Shown in pieces: positions 49,727 to 58,454 of a DNA stretch of 64,000 nucleotides; within the stretch, counting starts at the first letter, position 1, and the number at the start of each line of letters is the position of its first letter. A program made the position numbers and the translations under genes. The stretch lies in the NCBI GenBank assembly GCA_016783965.1, contig JADHVO010000003.1, positions 529,283 to 593,282 on the forward strand. Direction: 5' to 3'. Source of the stretch: Alphaproteobacteria bacterium (lineage in GTDB: Bacteria; Pseudomonadota; Alphaproteobacteria; Micropepsales; Micropepsaceae). The notes below the pieces were generated by a model that worked only from the letters and a program-made list of their open reading frames with translations, did no database searches and was not told where the DNA came from.

Positions 49727-50725
49727 ATGGCCGTAAATCATCAACATTTACGGGCATTTCATGCGGTTGCCACCGACGGCAGCGTGAGCCGCGCGGCGCG
49801 CCGCCTCAATGTGGCGCAGCCGACATTGTCGCAGCAGTTGAAGGCGCTTGAAGAGCGTCATCAGACGCCGCTGTTCGAAGGCCGCAAGCCGCCGCTGCGT
49901 CTCACAGCGGCGGGACGTCAGCTTTTCACATTGACGCAGAAACTGTTCGCGACGTCGGATGACATCGACGATCTCCTGGGCGACAGCAACGACCCGACGC
50001 TGAGTTCCCTGCGACTGGGATCGGATTGTCCGATCTATGCCGCGCGCTTCGCCAAGGCATTGCGCCAGAAGCACTCTGCGATGGGTATCCAGGTGCGTGT
50101 CGGCAACGCCCGCGAGACGATCCGTGCGCTTGGGGACGCGCAGATCGACGCCGGCATCGTGAGCGACCCGCCGGGAGACAACGTCTTCGCCTATGAACCG
50201 CTCTACGTCGACCGCCTGATGGTCGCGCTACCGGCACACCACCCTTGCGCACGGGACATCGAATTCTCATTGGCGCAGCTCGGGAACGAACGGCTGCTGC
50301 TGCGGGAAGCCAGTTCGCGAACCCGCGCCGCCACCGAGCGGCTCCTGTCGCAAGCGGACGTTGTGCCGAGCGACGTCATCGAACTGCACACCCGCGAGAC
50401 CATTCGCGAGGGCGTCGCAATCGGTCTGGGCGTCAGTCTCTTCATCTCGCTGGAATGCCCGCCGGATTCCCGTATCGCCTATCTGCCGCTCGCCGAGCGG
50501 GACAAGGCGCATCACCTCACCGGCTATATCGTGTGCCTCGCCGAACGCCGCCGCACGCGTCTTCTGCGCTCCGTCATGGAAACGGCGCGCGACCTGCGCG
50601 GCCTCAGTCCAATGATGGTTTTTCCAGGAGAGGTGAACCGCCCCCCGAACGGCCACGGCGGTGCAGAAGTATCGGCAAGCGCCATGCGGCACGTGGAACC
50701 CAGCGCCGCTACCACCATCACGTAG
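49727..50725 (+). CDS. LysR-family transcriptional regulator
   Basis: A 332-residue LysR regulator: N-terminal winged helix (HLRAFHAVATDGSVSRAARR, then QPTLSQQLKALEERHQTPLFEG) and a C-terminal periplasmic-binding-like effector domain. It is divergent from the TonB-dependent receptor. The three CATAGG palindromes next to the transporter, the FAD-phnX operon and its own promoter make it the likely local controller. The inducer would be a phosphonate or intermediate. Confidence 0.88.
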   Translation: MAVNHQHLRAFHAVATDGSVSRAARRLNVAQPTLSQQLKALEERHQTPLFEGRKPPLRLTAAGRQLFTLTQKLFATSDDIDDLLGDSNDPTLSSLRLGSDCPIYAARFAKALRQKHSAMGIQVRVGNARETIRALGDAQIDAGIVSDPPGDNVFAYEPLYVDRLMVALPAHHPCARDIEFSLAQLGNERLLLREASSRTRAATERLLSQADVVPSDVIELHTRETIREGVAIGLGVSLFISLECPPDSRIAYLPLAERDKAHHLTGYIVCLAERRRTRLLRSVMETARDLRGLSPMMVFPGEVNRPPNGHGGAEVSASAMRHVEPSAATTIT

Positions 50726-50879
50726 TCGTTTACCCAAGCTCAGCCGATACTCACAACGTGAGTTTCAGCTTCAGAGGCGTGGATCAGGCGGTTGCAGAAG
50801 GGCGCTAAAGAAGTGGCGCGCAAGCGCGCGTCGGAGGCGAGAGTCCGAGAGAGCCCCAAGTCACAGCGCGCCGGGGGGC

Positions 50880-50950
50880 GCGACAGGAATCGAACATGTG
50901 ACCCCTACCGAGGCAATTTATCGCCGACGAGAGCTGCGCAACCCACGCAT
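50880..50950 (-). other. tRNA 3'-half-like remnant
   Basis: On the minus strand the segment contains GTTCGATTCC (50886-50895), a T-arm loop motif, followed by CGCGCCC, as in the 3' half of a tRNA. No matching 5' acceptor arm or clear anticodon arm is found and the T-stem has a mismatch, so this is not a working tRNA. It could be a leftover integration site near repeat copy B. Confidence 0.25.
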
Positions 50951-50992
50951 AGGCATTTCAATGCCTTAGTAGTGCAACGCTGTCGCAAAACC

Positions 50993-51127
50993 TTAAGCTC
51001 GTGAGGACCGGAGCTTCTCCGCGTGGGCCTCGTGGGCCGCTTTGTAGATGCCCGCGATGTATCGGTGAGCCACTATCATGCTGACAACGAAAAAGACGCA
51101 TAGGATCAGGTTCGCGACCGCGATGGG
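50993..51127 (-). pseudogene. Membrane-protein fragment
   Basis: An open segment bounded by stops encodes a hydrophobic helix (VANLILCVFFVVSMIVAH) and a basic helical tail (AGIYKAAHEAHAEKLRSSRA). No start codon precedes the helix. A neighbouring frame just upstream also reads hydrophobic (WPMILACLIPFAMAMI). Together they look like a broken membrane-protein gene. Nothing else can be supported between 50726 and 51547. Confidence 0.3.
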
Positions 51128-51547
51128 CTATTGCAGCGACACGCTCGTGTATTGTCGATCATCGCCATCGCGAAGGGAATAAGACAGGCTAGGATCATGG
51201 GCCAAGCGACCTTTCGCCAACAGCGGAGCTTCAACGTAGAGCGGCCACTACGACGATGGCGCAGCCCCAAGCGCATGATGCGCCGCAGTGGTGGAGAGAC
51301 GCGATGGCGCGTTAGCACGGTCAGAAGTTGGGATAGCGCTGCCAGACCCATTGCGGGAGTTTCTGCGCGCGCCTCCAAGGTTCTGACAATTTCAGTTGGC
51401 GGATGGGGCGGCAGGTCTGGATCCGCTCCAAAGTGAAACCCGCTTGAACCCGCGGCTTCAAGCCGTCATTCGAACCGCTTTCGACATATTTGGCACGTGT
51501 CGGAAAACCCAGCAGAACCGCGGTCTTACGGGCTTTGGAGGGTGGTG

Positions 51548-51586
51548 GAGCTGTCAGGGAAACGCTAAACATTCTCTACACGAAAG
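51548..51586 (+). repeat. Dispersed ~38-bp repeat, copy B
   Basis: GAGCTGTCAGGGAAAC followed by GCTAAA and CATTCTCTACACGAAAG. It aligns over about 38 bases with copy A (40723) and over the first 22 or more with copy C (56621), same orientation. An inverted repeat (GCTTGAA...TTCAAGC, 51442-51463) lies about 85 bases upstream. It separates the phosphonate module from the flavin monooxygenase module. Confidence 0.6.
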
Positions 51587-51649
51587 TCCGACTAATCTGA
51601 TGACGTGCCCGTTCGCCGTTAGCGTCATCAGTATCGAGACGAACTGGTG

Positions 51650-52020
51650 TTACAGGTGCGGATCATTTGAACCATCGCGGGTCGTCGCTGCAGGAGCTTC
51701 TGGCAGGATTACGAGCTTGCCGTGAGCGCGACCGCTCAAACTGATGTCGAGCGCCTCTCGCCATTTCTCGGGAGGATATGTGCTCGCGATCGGCACAGCG
51801 AAACGCCCCTCACCGGCAAGTTGCGCAAACTCGCCGAGCACATCCCACCGTGTTTGGGTTCCGCCGGGTCCGGTCGCTTCCTCCCCGAGACCGGTGCGGA
51901 CCCCCAGCGCAGAAGCGTTTTGGAAATCGCCGCAGGTAATCACGTGATGAGGATCGCCGCCCGCTATCTTAATAAGGTCCGGCAGAGCGCTGACTACCGG
52001 TGCGATCGTCGATCCCAGAT
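51650..52020 (-). pseudogene. Truncated zinc/NADP oxidoreductase C-terminus
   Basis: The readable part (LIKIAGGDPHHVITCGDFQN, then LGEFAQLAGEGRFAVPIAST and WREALDISLSGRAHGKLVIL) is the C-terminal third of a medium-chain quinone-reductase/alcohol-dehydrogenase-type enzyme, including the usual closing GKLVILP. Upstream residues in the frame, up to 52120, are not family-like, and the catalytic and most of the Rossmann domain are missing. It is a decayed remnant. Confidence 0.6.
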
Positions 52021-52139
52021 TGGCAGGCGCGGTCATCGAGCGCCCATCCCGCGTCGACCGCCCGATGAAATGAGCGGGCTCTCCGCGAGAGCCCGCCGAG
52101 TTCAGGGAGGAAACCACCACATCGTGGCTGTGCGGACTA

Positions 52140-52162
52140 TACTCTACTATATAGATAGAGTA
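52140..52162. promoter_or_regulatory. AT-rich inverted repeat ahead of the monooxygenase operon
   Basis: TACTCTA-N9-TAGAGTA, perfect 7-bp arms, 30 bases before the ATG at 52192. The nine-base spacer includes CTATATAG. It is very AT-rich against the surrounding GC-rich DNA and probably overlaps the promoter, so an operator for repression or activation is likely. The regulator is not in the window. Confidence 0.5.
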
Positions 52163-52191
52163 AAGTAATCTTTGATGCGTGGAGAAATGCG

Positions 52192-53547
52192 ATGGGAAGC
52201 GGTCGGCAGTTGAAGCTCGGCGCCTTCATGCGCCCGGTCGGCATCCATACGGCATGGTGGCTCTATCCCGGCGCCTACCCGGACGCCAATTTCAACTTCA
52301 AGCATCTGGCGCGGTTCGCCCAGACGCTGGAACGCGGCAAGTTCGATGCGTTCTTCATGGCGGATCATCTGGCGGTGCTGAACATGCCGATCGCCGCCCT
52401 TAAGCGCAGCGCAACCGTCAGCTCGCTCGATCCGCTCACCTTGCTGCCGGCGCTCGCGGTGCTCACCGAGCACATCGGCCTCGTCGCTACCGCGTCCACC
52501 ACGTACAATGAGCCCTATCATGTGGCGCGGAAGTTCGCGTCGCTGGACCACATCAGCGGCGGCCGCGCCGGCTGGAACCTAGTGACATCCGGCAATCCGA
52601 CCGAAGCGTGGAATTTCGGCCGCGACGAACACTGGGAGCACGACACCCGCTATCGCCGCGCGCGGGAATTCTTCGACGTGGTGACCGGCCTGTGGGACAG
52701 CTGGGCAGACGATGCCTTCATCCGCGATGTTCAGAACAAGATTTTTTTCGATCCCGGCAAGGTGCATGTCCTCGACCACAAGGGCGAGTTCCTGAAGGTG
52801 CGCGGGCCGCTTAACGTGGCGCGGCCGGTCCAGGGATGGCCGGTGATCGTCCAGGCTGGGGCGTCCGAGGCGGGTAAGCAGATCGCGGCGGAGACCGCCG
52901 AAGTCATCTTCGCGGCAAGCGGGCGGCTCGCCGATGCGCAGGCGTTCTACGCCGATGTGAAGGGCCGGCTCGACAAGCTTGGACGCCAGCGCGACCACCT
53001 GAAGGTTCTTCCAGGTGCGCTGATAGTGGTGGGGGAGACCGACGACGAGGCGCGGGAAAAGAAGACGTTTCTCGACAGCCTGGTTCATGTCGACAGTGCG
53101 CTGCCGAACCTGTCGATGCGCCTTGGCACGGATGTCTCCGGCTTCGATCTCGATGGTCCGCTGCCCGACATCCCGGAAAGCAATGCAAGCCAGAGCGGCC
53201 GCCAGGCGCTAATCGATCGCGCGCGCCGGGACAATCTGACCATCCGCCAGCTGGCGCAGATTGTCGGCGCCTATGGCGGGCTGACCTTCGCCGGCACGCC
53301 CAAAACCATCGCCGACCGCATGGAGGAATGGCTATTCAGCGACGCTTGCGACGGGTTCAACATCATGTTCCCGTATGTGCCGGGCGGCCTCGACGACTTC
53401 GTCGACAAAGTCGTGCCGGAACTGCAGCGGCGCGGCATCTTCCGCCAGGAGTATGAGGGTGAGACGTTGCGCGAGAATCTTGGTCTGCCCCGCCCGCAAA
53501 ACCGCTTCTTCACGGAGCCCACGCGGACGCAGACGGCTGCCGAATAG
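52192..53547 (+). CDS. NtaA/DmoA-type LLM flavin-dependent monooxygenase
   Basis: A 451-residue luciferase-like monooxygenase. The opening (LKLGAFMRPVGIHTAWWLYPG), [36 protein letters not shown] and the VIVQAGASEAG segment are typical of the nitrilotriacetate/dimethylsulfide/dibenzothiophene-type branch. It uses FMNH2 from a separate reductase and oxygen, often to cleave C-S or C-N bonds. GGAG lies seven bases upstream. It leads an operon with two further monooxygenases and an acetyltransferase. Confidence 0.88.
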   Translation: MGSGRQLKLGAFMRPVGIHTAWWLYPGAYPDANFNFKHLARFAQTLERGKFDAFFMADHLAVLNMPIAALKRSATVSSLDPLTLLPALAVLTEHIGLVATASTTYNEPYHVARKFASLDHISGGRAGWNLVTSGNPTEAWNFGRDEHWEHDTRYRRAREFFDVVTGLWDSWADDAFIRDVQNKIFFDPGKVHVLDHKGEFLKVRGPLNVARPVQGWPVIVQAGASEAGKQIAAETAEVIFAASGRLADAQAFYADVKGRLDKLGRQRDHLKVLPGALIVVGETDDEAREKKTFLDSLVHVDSALPNLSMRLGTDVSGFDLDGPLPDIPESNASQSGRQALIDRARRDNLTIRQLAQIVGAYGGLTFAGTPKTIADRMEEWLFSDACDGFNIMFPYVPGGLDDFVDKVVPELQRRGIFRQEYEGETLRENLGLPRPQNRFFTEPTRTQTAAE

Positions 53548-53570
53548 CCCGGCGAGAGGAGCGAGCGGAC

Positions 53571-54566
53571 GTGCGCCTAGGACTGCTGGACAAGAGCCCC
53601 GTACAGAAAGGCGAAGGCGCCGCCGCTGCGCTGGCGCGCACGGTGGATATCGCGCGGACGGCGGAGAGGTTTGGCTTTCATCGCTTCTGGCTTGCGGGGC
53701 ATCACGGGATACCGGCCTTCGCCAGTTCCGTGCCGGAGGTGCTGATCGCACACATCCTGGCGCGGACTTCGCACATCCGCGTGGGGTCTGGCGGCATCAT
53801 GTTGCAGCACTATAGCGCCTATAAGGTCGCCGAGACGTTCAACACGCTGTCGGCGCTGGCGCCGGGCCGGGTCGACCTGGGGATCGGCAAGGCGCCTGGT
53901 GGCTTTCCGTTCTCCACCAAGGCCCTGCAAGCCGGCCGCGATGCGCAACGCTGGCCGGCTTTCGATGTGCAGGTCCGCGAGCTCGACAGCTATCTTGCGC
54001 AGGGTCCAGAACAGCCCAGCGGCGCCGTCGCGACACCGTCGCCGCCGACGCCGCCCGAGCGCTTCCTGCTCGGGGGCAGTGTCGACAGTGCGATCCTAGC
54101 CGCGGAACAGGGCTGGCGCTTCGTGTTTGCTGGGCACATGAATGGCGATCCCGCTCTGACGGAGCAGAGCCTCATCCGTTTCGCCAGAAGCGGCGGCCGT
54201 GGGGCACCCTTGCTGAGCGTGCTGGTACTAGCCGCCGAACGCAGAGCGGACGCGGAGAAGCAGGTCGCGGGGCTGGCGGGGGTGAAGGTGCTCTTCCGCA
54301 ACGGCCACAGCGTCAATCTCGGCAATCGCGAGCAGGCGGCGGAGTATGCCCAGCAAGCAGGGCTCCACGACTACGATATCATCGACACGAAACCCAGCGT
54401 GATCGCGGGTACACAGGACGACGTGCACCGCGAGCTGGAGCAGATCAAATGGCGGTTCGGCGTTGAGGAGTTCATCGTCGAGACACCGCCGGTTCTAGCA
54501 GCAGAGCGGCGCCGATCGATCGAGCTTCTGGGCGAAACACTGGGCTTCCACGACGCGTCGGGTTGA
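53571..54566 (+). CDS. MsnO8-like LLM class oxidoreductase
   Basis: A 331-residue luciferase-like protein with a GTG start ([20 protein letters not shown]). The family stretches [39 protein letters not shown] and [16 protein letters not shown] fit the MsnO8 group often found beside sulfur-starvation monooxygenases. FMN or F420 use cannot be told from sequence, but context favours FMN. It lies 23 bases after the first monooxygenase. Confidence 0.85.
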   Translation: MRLGLLDKSPVQKGEGAAAALARTVDIARTAERFGFHRFWLAGHHGIPAFASSVPEVLIAHILARTSHIRVGSGGIMLQHYSAYKVAETFNTLSALAPGRVDLGIGKAPGGFPFSTKALQAGRDAQRWPAFDVQVRELDSYLAQGPEQPSGAVATPSPPTPPERFLLGGSVDSAILAAEQGWRFVFAGHMNGDPALTEQSLIRFARSGGRGAPLLSVLVLAAERRADAEKQVAGLAGVKVLFRNGHSVNLGNREQAAEYAQQAGLHDYDIIDTKPSVIAGTQDDVHRELEQIKWRFGVEEFIVETPPVLAAERRRSIELLGETLGFHDASG

Positions 54567-54577
54567 GGGGCAAGACC

Positions 54578-55924
54578 ATGAGCAAGCGGCAGATCAACTT
54601 CGGTATCATGCTTCAGGGTGCCGGCGCGCACATGAACTCCTGGCGTCATCCGAGCACCCCGGCCGACGCCAGCGTGAACTTCGACTTCTTCGTGCGCACG
54701 GCACGCAAGGCTGAGGAGAATGGCATTGCCTTCGCCTTCATCGCGGACGGCCTGTTTATCAACGAGAAATCAGTGCCGCATTTTCTCAACCGGTTCGAAC
54801 CCATCACGATCCTATCGGCGCTGGCAGTGGCGACGCAGAAACTCGGCGTCGTCGGCACGATCTCGACCTCCTACAGCGATCCCTTCACGGTGGCGCGCCA
54901 GCTGGCGTCGATCGACCTGTTCAGCGGCGGTCGGGCCGGCTGGAACGCCGTCACGTCCCCACTCGAAGGCTCGGGGCGCAACTACGGCAAGGCGCATCCG
55001 GACCATGCACTCCGATATGAGATCGCCAACGAATATCTGGATGTGGTGAAGGGGCTTTGGGACTCTTGGGATGACGATGCGTTCATCCGCAACAAACAGA
55101 GTGGTCAGTTCTTCGACCCATCGAAACTGCATCGGCTCAACCACAAGGGTCGGTTTTTCTCAGTCGAGGGGCCGCTGAATGCCGGCCGCTCGGCGCAGGG
55201 GCAGCCGGTGGTCTTCCAGGCAGGCGCGTCCGACCCCGGCATAGCACTCGCTGGACGGCATGCGGACGGCGTGTTCACCTCTGCCGGGCGGTTCGATGAG
55301 GCACAGACGCTCTACCGGCGTCTGAAGAACAGCGCGGTAGCGCAAGGGCGGTCCGCAGACCATATTAAAGTCTTTCCAGGCATTGCGCCGATTGTCGGTC
55401 GCACCGAGGAGGAGGCGGACGAGAAGTATCGGGTCATCCGCGATTTGGTGAACATCGATGAAGCGCTAGCCTACCTCGGGCGCTTCTTCGATCACCATGA
55501 CTTCACTCAATATCCGCTCGATGCCCCATTTCCCGAGCTGGGCGAGATCGGGAAGAACAACTTCCAGTCTACCACGGACCGCATCAAGGCGACGGCACGG
55601 GAAAGGCGCCTAACCTTGCGCGAAGTTGCTCTAAACACGACGACGCCACGCACGCATTTTGTCGCGACACCGGAGAAGGTTGCGGACGAGCTTGTCCGAT
55701 GGATCGACGGCGATGCCGCCGATGGCTTCATCCTGGGTTTCCCCGTAATCGCCGAAGGTCTGGACGATTTCGTGCGGTACGTTGTACCGATTCTGGAAGA
55801 GCGCGGCGTCTACAGCCGCACATTGGCCGGGAACACTTTGCGTGATCACCTCGGCCTGCCATTCCGCGAAAGCCAATACGGCCGCGAAGCTGCCGGTTCC
55901 CAAGCCACGGAAGCGCGCGCCTGA
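54578..55924 (+). CDS. NtaA/DmoA-type LLM flavin-dependent monooxygenase, paralogue
   Basis: A 448-residue paralogue of the protein at 52192. Matching blocks include [24 protein letters not shown] and [15 protein letters not shown] lies eight bases before the ATG at 54578, which is preferred over an in-frame TTG at 54563. With the first and second monooxygenases it forms a three-enzyme set, suggesting either sequential oxidation or different substrates. Confidence 0.88.
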   Translation: MSKRQINFGIMLQGAGAHMNSWRHPSTPADASVNFDFFVRTARKAEENGIAFAFIADGLFINEKSVPHFLNRFEPITILSALAVATQKLGVVGTISTSYSDPFTVARQLASIDLFSGGRAGWNAVTSPLEGSGRNYGKAHPDHALRYEIANEYLDVVKGLWDSWDDDAFIRNKQSGQFFDPSKLHRLNHKGRFFSVEGPLNAGRSAQGQPVVFQAGASDPGIALAGRHADGVFTSAGRFDEAQTLYRRLKNSAVAQGRSADHIKVFPGIAPIVGRTEEEADEKYRVIRDLVNIDEALAYLGRFFDHHDFTQYPLDAPFPELGEIGKNNFQSTTDRIKATARERRLTLREVALNTTTPRTHFVATPEKVADELVRWIDGDAADGFILGFPVIAEGLDDFVRYVVPILEERGVYSRTLAGNTLRDHLGLPFRESQYGREAAGSQATEARA

Positions 55925-55928
55925 ACCC

Positions 55929-56483
55929 ATGAGCGATATCTTTATCTATACGTCTCCAGAAGACGAACGGGCACGGCCGCTGATCGACGCGCTGACGTTC
56001 GAATACGACTCGCGTTACGCACACGACTATCCGGAAGCAACGCTGGAAATGAGCAGCTTTCCTGCGGATCTGTTTCTGCCACCGCACGGTGCTTTCATCT
56101 TGCTACTACGCCAGGGCGTGGCGATCGCCGGCGGTGCGTTCAAACGATTTGATGGCACGACTGCTGAGTTCAAGCGGATTTGGACACACGCAGAACTGCG
56201 CCGGCAGGGGCTAGGTCGCAAGGTTCTGGATGAGTTGGAGGTTCATGCCCGTCGCACCGGGTACGAGCGCGTGTTCCTCACCTCGGGTTTTCGGCAGCCG
56301 GAAGCCCACGCTCTCTATTTCAGCGCAGGTTACACACCCCTCTTCGATCAAACGTTAGACCCACAAGTGTATGGAATATTACCGTTCGTGAAAGCGCTTC
56401 GCCCGTTGTCCACACCGCTCGACACTGGTCTTCGTTACGCGCAACGACTTGATTTACGCCCGGCGCGACACCCAGCAAGCTAG
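55929..56483 (+). CDS. GNAT-family N-acetyltransferase
   Basis: A 184-residue acetyltransferase. The acetyl-CoA-binding motif is in RIWTHAELRRQGLGRKVLDELE (R-x-x-G-x-G/R), and YFSAGYTPLF fits the C-terminal strand. The ATG at 55929 is four bases after the preceding stop. GNAT genes often accompany such monooxygenases, where they are thought to acetylate amino-group substrates such as thiol adducts before or after oxidation. Substrate is unknown. Confidence 0.82.
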   Translation: MSDIFIYTSPEDERARPLIDALTFEYDSRYAHDYPEATLEMSSFPADLFLPPHGAFILLLRQGVAIAGGAFKRFDGTTAEFKRIWTHAELRRQGLGRKVLDELEVHARRTGYERVFLTSGFRQPEAHALYFSAGYTPLFDQTLDPQVYGILPFVKALRPLSTPLDTGLRYAQRLDLRPARHPAS

Positions 56484-56620
56484 GCAGATGAGCGCGAGGG
56501 GCCGCGAGCGCTTTGACCCGCGTCTCACTTCGGCATCATCGCGCTGCCACTTCTCGAGCCACGGTCTGAGAACGACTTCGAACGCCCAGGTGGAGCGGTG
56601 TTGGCGGTGGAGCTGGAGGG

Positions 56621-56651
56621 GAGCTGTCAGGCAAACTCTAAACTTTGTAAG
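56621..56651 (+). repeat. Dispersed repeat, copy C
   Basis: GAGCTGTCAGGCAAAC followed by TCTAAA and CTTTGTAAG. The first 22 bases match copy A with one difference. It marks the right edge of the monooxygenase module. Apart from this and the small fragment at 56742, the stretch 56484-56954 holds nothing that can be supported. Confidence 0.55.
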
Positions 56652-56741
56652 TTCGCGGCTTGTTTCCAATCAACGGTCTCATTTGAGATTCATTGACTCC
56701 GGACAATAGAGACCTGACCACTGAAATTCAGGGTGCGCCGC

Positions 56742-56801
56742 ATGTCCTTGTCCGACGTTTACGCCGCCGTCTACAACACCTCAATACCCAGAGACACCTG
56801 A
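56742..56801 (+). pseudogene. Truncated DUF6961-like fragment
   Basis: MSLSDVYAAVYNTSIPRDT repeats the start of the small protein at 38188 (SLSLSDVYRAAV) but stops after 19 residues. A neighbouring frame then reads AEAELVWKAATVAA, similar to the second half of the family. A frameshifted copy is likely. Confidence 0.4.
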
Positions 56802-56954
56802 TCAGCCGATCGACGCTTCGACGCTCTCGAGCCGAGGCCGAGCTGGTGTGGAAGGCGGCAACTGTCGCTGCATAACCGTGGTCCTTACCCTGCGCCATCG
56901 CGTTCTTCGCGAGTTAAGCAGACAGCTCCCTTGCCGAAGCTGAAGAAGCACGAT

Positions 56955-58454
56955 TCAGCGTCCCCGATCCTCGCCAAGGAGAGCAGCGTCCGCCTGCGCC
57001 GGCCGGTTCCACCAACCGCCGCCCAGCGCCTGGTAAAGAGCCACGGTGTCTGAAAGCCGGCTCGCTCTGGCCTGCACGACATTGATCGTTGTCTGCTGAT
57101 AGGCCTGTTCCGCGTTGAGCGCGGCGAGCTGGCTGACCTGCCCAAGCCTTTGCTGTTGCTGAACGAGGGACAGGGTCAGGGCCGCTGCGTGTTGCGCGGC
57201 CACCGCGGTATTCAACGCGTCCGCATCGCTAGTGAGCGCTCCAAGGCTGTCGGCGACGTTCTGAAAGGCCGAAACGACGGCCGCGCGGTAGAGCGCCGTC
57301 ATTTGCTCATAGGTCCGCCGTGCGGCGCTCACCTTGTGCCAGGAAGCGCCGGCATCGAGCAGCGTTCCTGCGACTTCGCCACCCACGCTCCAGAAACCGC
57401 CGCCGGGTCCGAACCACTGCGCCAACTGTGTTGCGGCCGACCCTTCTGTCGCCGTCAGCGTGATCTGGGGCAGTGCGCTCGCGATGCTCACCCCAATTTG
57501 CGCACTTGCGGCGTGCAGCGCCGCCTCTGCCGCGCGGACATCGGGGCGCCGATCGACGAGGCTTGACGGCACGCTCAAGGGTACGTCGGCCGGAAGGTGC
57601 AGGTCGTCGAGAACCAGCTGTTCCCGTGGAGCATCCGGCGGCAGTCGCCCGAGCAATGCGGTCAGCTGGTCCCGCGCCTGAGCGAGCTGTTTGCGCAGTG
57701 GGGGCAGGGTCGCCTGCGCCTGCGCCAAAGCTGTGTCCTGCGCCGCGACATCCACCCTGGACAGCTGCCCCAGCGCTGCGGCCCTTGCCGTCATGTCCCG
57801 GACCCGGGTTTCCATCCGAACGATGTCTTCGGCGTCGGCGATCTGATCGCGAAGCGATGCCTCGGTGATCGCGGCAACGACGACATTCGAGACGAGGGTC
57901 AGATAGGTCGCTTCGAGCTGCCAGCGCTGAATGCTCGCCTGGGCGTCGAGAGACTCGACGGCCCTGCTGTTGAGCCCGAAGATGTCCGGTGTGAACGAGA
58001 CACCCACGTGCGCGGCATATAGGTCGTAGTGCAAGGCATTGCTCGCGAGCGTCGGTGCTAGGACCTGGGAGTCCTGGTTGTGTGTCGCTGAGAGGCCTCC
58101 AGTGATCGACGGAAAGAACGCCGCTCTTTGCGCGATCACGATTTCGCGCGCCGCGCGCAGCGACGCCTGCGCCGCCGCCACGTTTGGATTGTTCTTGATG
58201 GCCTCGGCAACGAGCCCGTTCAGTTTCTCGGAGTGGAACATCGTCCACCACTCCGCCTGCAGATCCAATCCCGCGACGAGGCGTTGCGGTTGACCGGCAC
58301 TCGTGCCGGGCGAAGCGGTCTGTGCCGGCAGCTCTGTCTCCGTGTACCGCGTGACAGCCGGTGGCGGGGGCACCTGATAATCCGGCCCGACAGCGCATGC
58401 TGCGAGGGCCGGCAGGCAGGCCGCGGCTAGCGTCCGGAAGAACCATCGCGTCAT
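56955..58454 (-). CDS. RND efflux outer-membrane factor (NodT family)
   Basis: A 499-residue lipoprotein with a signal peptide and lipobox ending at Cys20 (LPALAACAVGPDYQ), followed by two OEP repeats of long helices and strands (NPNVAAAQASLRAAREIV; LVDRRPDVRAAEAALHAASA; TYEQMTALYRAAVVSAFQNVADSL). It forms the TolC-like exit duct for the pump. Its ATG overlaps the pump's stop by four bases, so the three genes form one operon. Confidence 0.92.
   Translation of the reverse strand: MTRWFFRTLAAACLPALAACAVGPDYQVPPPPAVTRYTETELPAQTASPGTSAGQPQRLVAGLDLQAEWWTMFHSEKLNGLVAEAIKNNPNVAAAQASLRAAREIVIAQRAAFFPSITGGLSATHNQDSQVLAPTLASNALHYDLYAAHVGVSFTPDIFGLNSRAVESLDAQASIQRWQLEATYLTLVSNVVVAAITEASLRDQIADAEDIVRMETRVRDMTARAAALGQLSRVDVAAQDTALAQAQATLPPLRKQLAQARDQLTALLGRLPPDAPREQLVLDDLHLPADVPLSVPSSLVDRRPDVRAAEAALHAASAQIGVSIASALPQITLTATEGSAATQLAQWFGPGGGFWSVGGEVAGTLLDAGASWHKVSAARRTYEQMTALYRAAVVSAFQNVADSLGALTSDADALNTAVAAQHAAALTLSLVQQQQRLGQVSQLAALNAEQAYQQTTINVVQARASRLSDTVALYQALGGGWWNRPAQADAALLGEDRGR

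Noticed and set aside
50792..51004. Short plus-strand frames reading GGRDRNRTCDP and similar
   Set aside because: Such translations are typical of antisense tRNA-like DNA, not proteins; recorded instead as a possible tRNA remnant.
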